Of a stretch of DNA of 64,000 bases, positions 62,629-64,000 are shown piece by piece. Source of the stretch: Pseudaquabacterium terrae (GTDB lineage Bacteria > Pseudomonadota > Gammaproteobacteria > Burkholderiales > Burkholderiaceae_C). Under the pieces are notes generated by a model, which saw only the letters and a program-made list of their open reading frames with translations, was not told the DNA's origin and made no database searches. A program made the position numbers and the translations under genes. Position 1 is the first letter of the stretch. Each line of letters opens with the position of its first letter. The DNA lies in contig NZ_JABRWJ010000003.1 in NCBI RefSeq assembly GCF_013266755.1, forward strand, positions 620,001 to 684,000, read 5' to 3'.

Positions 62629-63546
62629 TCAATCGTCCCCGCGCACCCCGTCCCCGAGCCGCTCCACCAGGAATTCCACCGCCACCCGCACCTTCGGAAT
62701 ACGGTAGCGCGTCTGCAGGTACAGCAGGTAGATGCCCGCCTCCCCGCCGCGCCCGACCGACACCGGCTGGTCGAGCGTGACCTGCACCAGCTCGCCGCGG
62801 CTCAGCGGGCCCTTCAAGGCCCATTCCGACAGCAGCACCAGGCCACGGTGCTTGCAGGCCATCGCGAGCAGGCTGGCGCCGTCGTTGCTGATGAAGGCCG
62901 GCGTGACGGGCAGCTCGCGCCAGCCGTCGGCGTCCCGCCCCTGCCACTTGATCACCGTGTTCGGGCCTCGGTACAGCAGCGCGCGATGACTGGCCAGGTC
63001 GTCCAGCGTGCGCGGCGTGCCCATGTCCGCCAGGTACTGCGGCGACGCGGCGAGCACGAAGCGATTGGGGTCGAGCTTGCGCGCCACCACGCGGTCCTGC
63101 GGCTGGCGACCGCCGCGGATCGCGATGTCGACCTGGTCACGGCCGAGGTCGACCAGCGCGTCGCTCAGGTGCACGTCGAGCACGATGTCCGGGTAACGAT
63201 CGCTGAAGTCATGCAGCGCCGGCATCAGCAGCAGCTGGCCATAACCGGGCATCGTGCTGATGCGCAGCGTGCCGCTGGGCGTGCTGCTGCGCTGTCCGAC
63301 CAGCTCTTGCGCATCGTCCAGCTGGGCCATGCCCGGGCGCACCTGCTCCAGGTAGAGCGCGCCGATCTCGGTCAGCCGCACCGTGCGCGTCGTGCGGTGC
63401 AGCAGCTCCACGCCGAGCGACTGCTCCAGGTCCGAAATGCGGCGCGAGATCGACGAGGCCGGCACGCCGAAGGCCTTCGCGGCGCGCGAGAAGCTCAGCG
63501 TGTCCGCCACTTTCAGCAGGTATTGCAGTGCGCGCAGCTTGTCCAT
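62629..63546 (-). CDS. LysR-family transcriptional regulator
   Basis: A 305-residue regulator. The HTH region reads LLKVADTLSFSRAAKAFGVP then ASSISRRISDLEQSLG, with the effector domain TPSGTLRISTMPGYGQLLLMPAL and IVLDVHLSDALVDLG typical of the CrgA-like branch. It is divergent from the MDR gene at 63684, and the region between holds a T-N11-A LysR box and another palindrome. It probably controls that MDR gene, a common pairing for this branch. It is a different subgroup from the LysR gene 27 bases downstream. Confidence 0.9.
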   Translation of the reverse strand: MDKLRALQYLLKVADTLSFSRAAKAFGVPASSISRRISDLEQSLGVELLHRTTRTVRLTEIGALYLEQVRPGMAQLDDAQELVGQRSSTPSGTLRISTMPGYGQLLLMPALHDFSDRYPDIVLDVHLSDALVDLGRDQVDIAIRGGRQPQDRVVARKLDPNRFVLAASPQYLADMGTPRTLDDLASHRALLYRGPNTVIKWQGRDADGWRELPVTPAFISNDGASLLAMACKHRGLVLLSEWALKGPLSRGELVQVTLDQPVSVGRGGEAGIYLLYLQTRYRIPKVRVAVEFLVERLGDGVRGDD

Positions 63547-63576
63547 CGCGGGCCGCCGTCCAGCCGATTGTTGCCA

Positions 63577-63615
63577 TCAAGACAAAAGATTTTGACGAAT
63601 ACGACGGATTCCGTC
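63577..63615. promoter_or_regulatory. LysR box and palindrome between LysR and MDR genes
   Basis: TCAA-N11-TTGA at 63577-63595 fits the LysR T-N11-A rule with a 4-bp dyad. Just beside it GACGGA-T-TCCGTC (63603-63615) is a perfect dyad. Together they sit in the middle of the 137-base divergent region, where a LysR dimer pair would bind. Confidence 0.55.
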
Positions 63616-63683
63616 TTGAGCGATGAATCCCTAACATTCCGCCATCGCAAGACCAGCCGGCGACGGCGCAGAGGAAAACCACC

Positions 63684-64000
63684 ATGACCACGATGCTCAA
63701 AGCCCAGTACTCGGAACGCGGCCCGGTGCCGCAAGCCGTGATCGAGGCCCTGCCCTTCGACCGCCCCGTGCCGGCGCCGGGCCAGGCCCTGGTGGCGGTG
63801 CTGGCCGCGCCGATCAACCCCAGCGACGTGCTGATGCTCACCGGCCAATACGGCATGCTGCCGCCGCTGCCGGCGGTGGGTGGCAGCGAAGGCGTGGGCC
63901 GCGTCATCGAGCTGGGTCCGGACACGAAGGGCCCGGCCGTCGGCCAGACGGTGCTGTTGCCGGTCGGCGCCGGCACCTGGGCCACGCACGTGCTCGTGCC
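63684..64000 (+). CDS. Zinc-independent MDR oxidoreductase (2-enoyl reductase-like), N-terminal part (3' truncated by window)
   Basis: The first 105 residues of a medium-chain reductase, cut by the window end. AAPINPSDVLMLTGQYG, LPAVGGSEGVGRVIELGPDT and VLLPVGAGTWATHVLV match the 2-enoyl thioester reductase/quinone reductase group, which lacks zinc and uses NADPH. The start is ATG at 63684 with gaggaaa before it. It is divergent from the LysR gene at 62629 and likely its target. Confidence 0.88.
   Translation, partial: MTTMLKAQYSERGPVPQAVIEALPFDRPVPAPGQALVAVLAAPINPSDVLMLTGQYGMLPPLPAVGGSEGVGRVIELGPDTKGPAVGQTVLLPVGAGTWATHVLV

Overview
This window is about 70% GC and densely coded, and contains 57 protein genes with no rRNA, tRNA, CRISPR array, phage or insertion sequence that I could see. 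The style points to a betaproteobacterium of the order Burkholderiales, most likely the Rubrivivax/Leptothrix/Methylibium side. The signs are several Bug-type (tripartite tricarboxylate) binding proteins, Liv-type transporters, many ATGA start/stop overlaps, and two copies of a GC-rich intergenic repeat built around a GCCCCC-CGA-GGGGGC hairpin. The genus is inference only.

Region 1 (1-8390, + strand): the tail of a biotin carrier protein, a biotin carboxylase, PxpB/PxpC/PxpA (5-oxoprolinase-type subunits), a second carrier-like protein that has lost its biotin lysine, an SDR oxidoreductase and a complete polar amino-acid-type ABC transporter. PxpB and PxpC are homologous to the carboxyltransferase half of urea carboxylase, so the set resembles a split biotin-dependent amide or lactam-processing enzyme with its own uptake system.

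Region 2 (8456-24243): a catabolic regulon. It holds an aldehyde dehydrogenase, a complete Liv-type transporter, an FAH-family hydrolase, a Bug binding protein, an amino-acid-synthesis (DUF1185) family protein, a quinone-oxidoreductase-like protein, a VOC/extradiol-dioxygenase-like protein, an MhpA-like flavin monooxygenase, an FMN reductase, a GntR/FCD regulator, a cupin and an alcohol-dehydrogenase-like protein. Copies of one operator (core TTTGTGCATAAA or its reverse complement) lie in front of five transcription units, including the GntR gene itself. This looks like one GntR-controlled pathway for an aromatic or heteroaromatic compound.

Region 3 (24415-44401): a signalling island with six histidine kinases, seven receiver domains, one DNA-binding response regulator, a GGDEF-EAL protein, a chemoreceptor, a solute-binding protein without a permease and a TonB-dependent receptor locked into an operon with two kinases. 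A regularly spaced TGATCA array lies between the divergent chemoreceptor and response-regulator genes.

Region 4 (44425-57601): eight minus-strand genes (alpha/beta hydrolase, RND/MMPL transporter, YCF48-like protein, DUF1329, DUF1302, coniferyl-alcohol-dehydrogenase-like SDR, ABC binding protein, aromatic aldehyde dehydrogenase) read from a consensus sigma-54 promoter. The promoter faces a divergent XylR/DmpR-type activator. The enzymes suggest aryl ester to alcohol to aldehyde to acid, and the envelope proteins suggest handling of a hydrophobic substrate.

Region 5 (57602-64000): an enoyl-CoA hydratase-like protein, a Bug binding protein, a homologue of the large subunit of N,N-dimethylformamidase with no small subunit nearby, two LysR regulators and the start of a quinone-oxidoreductase-like gene cut by the window edge.
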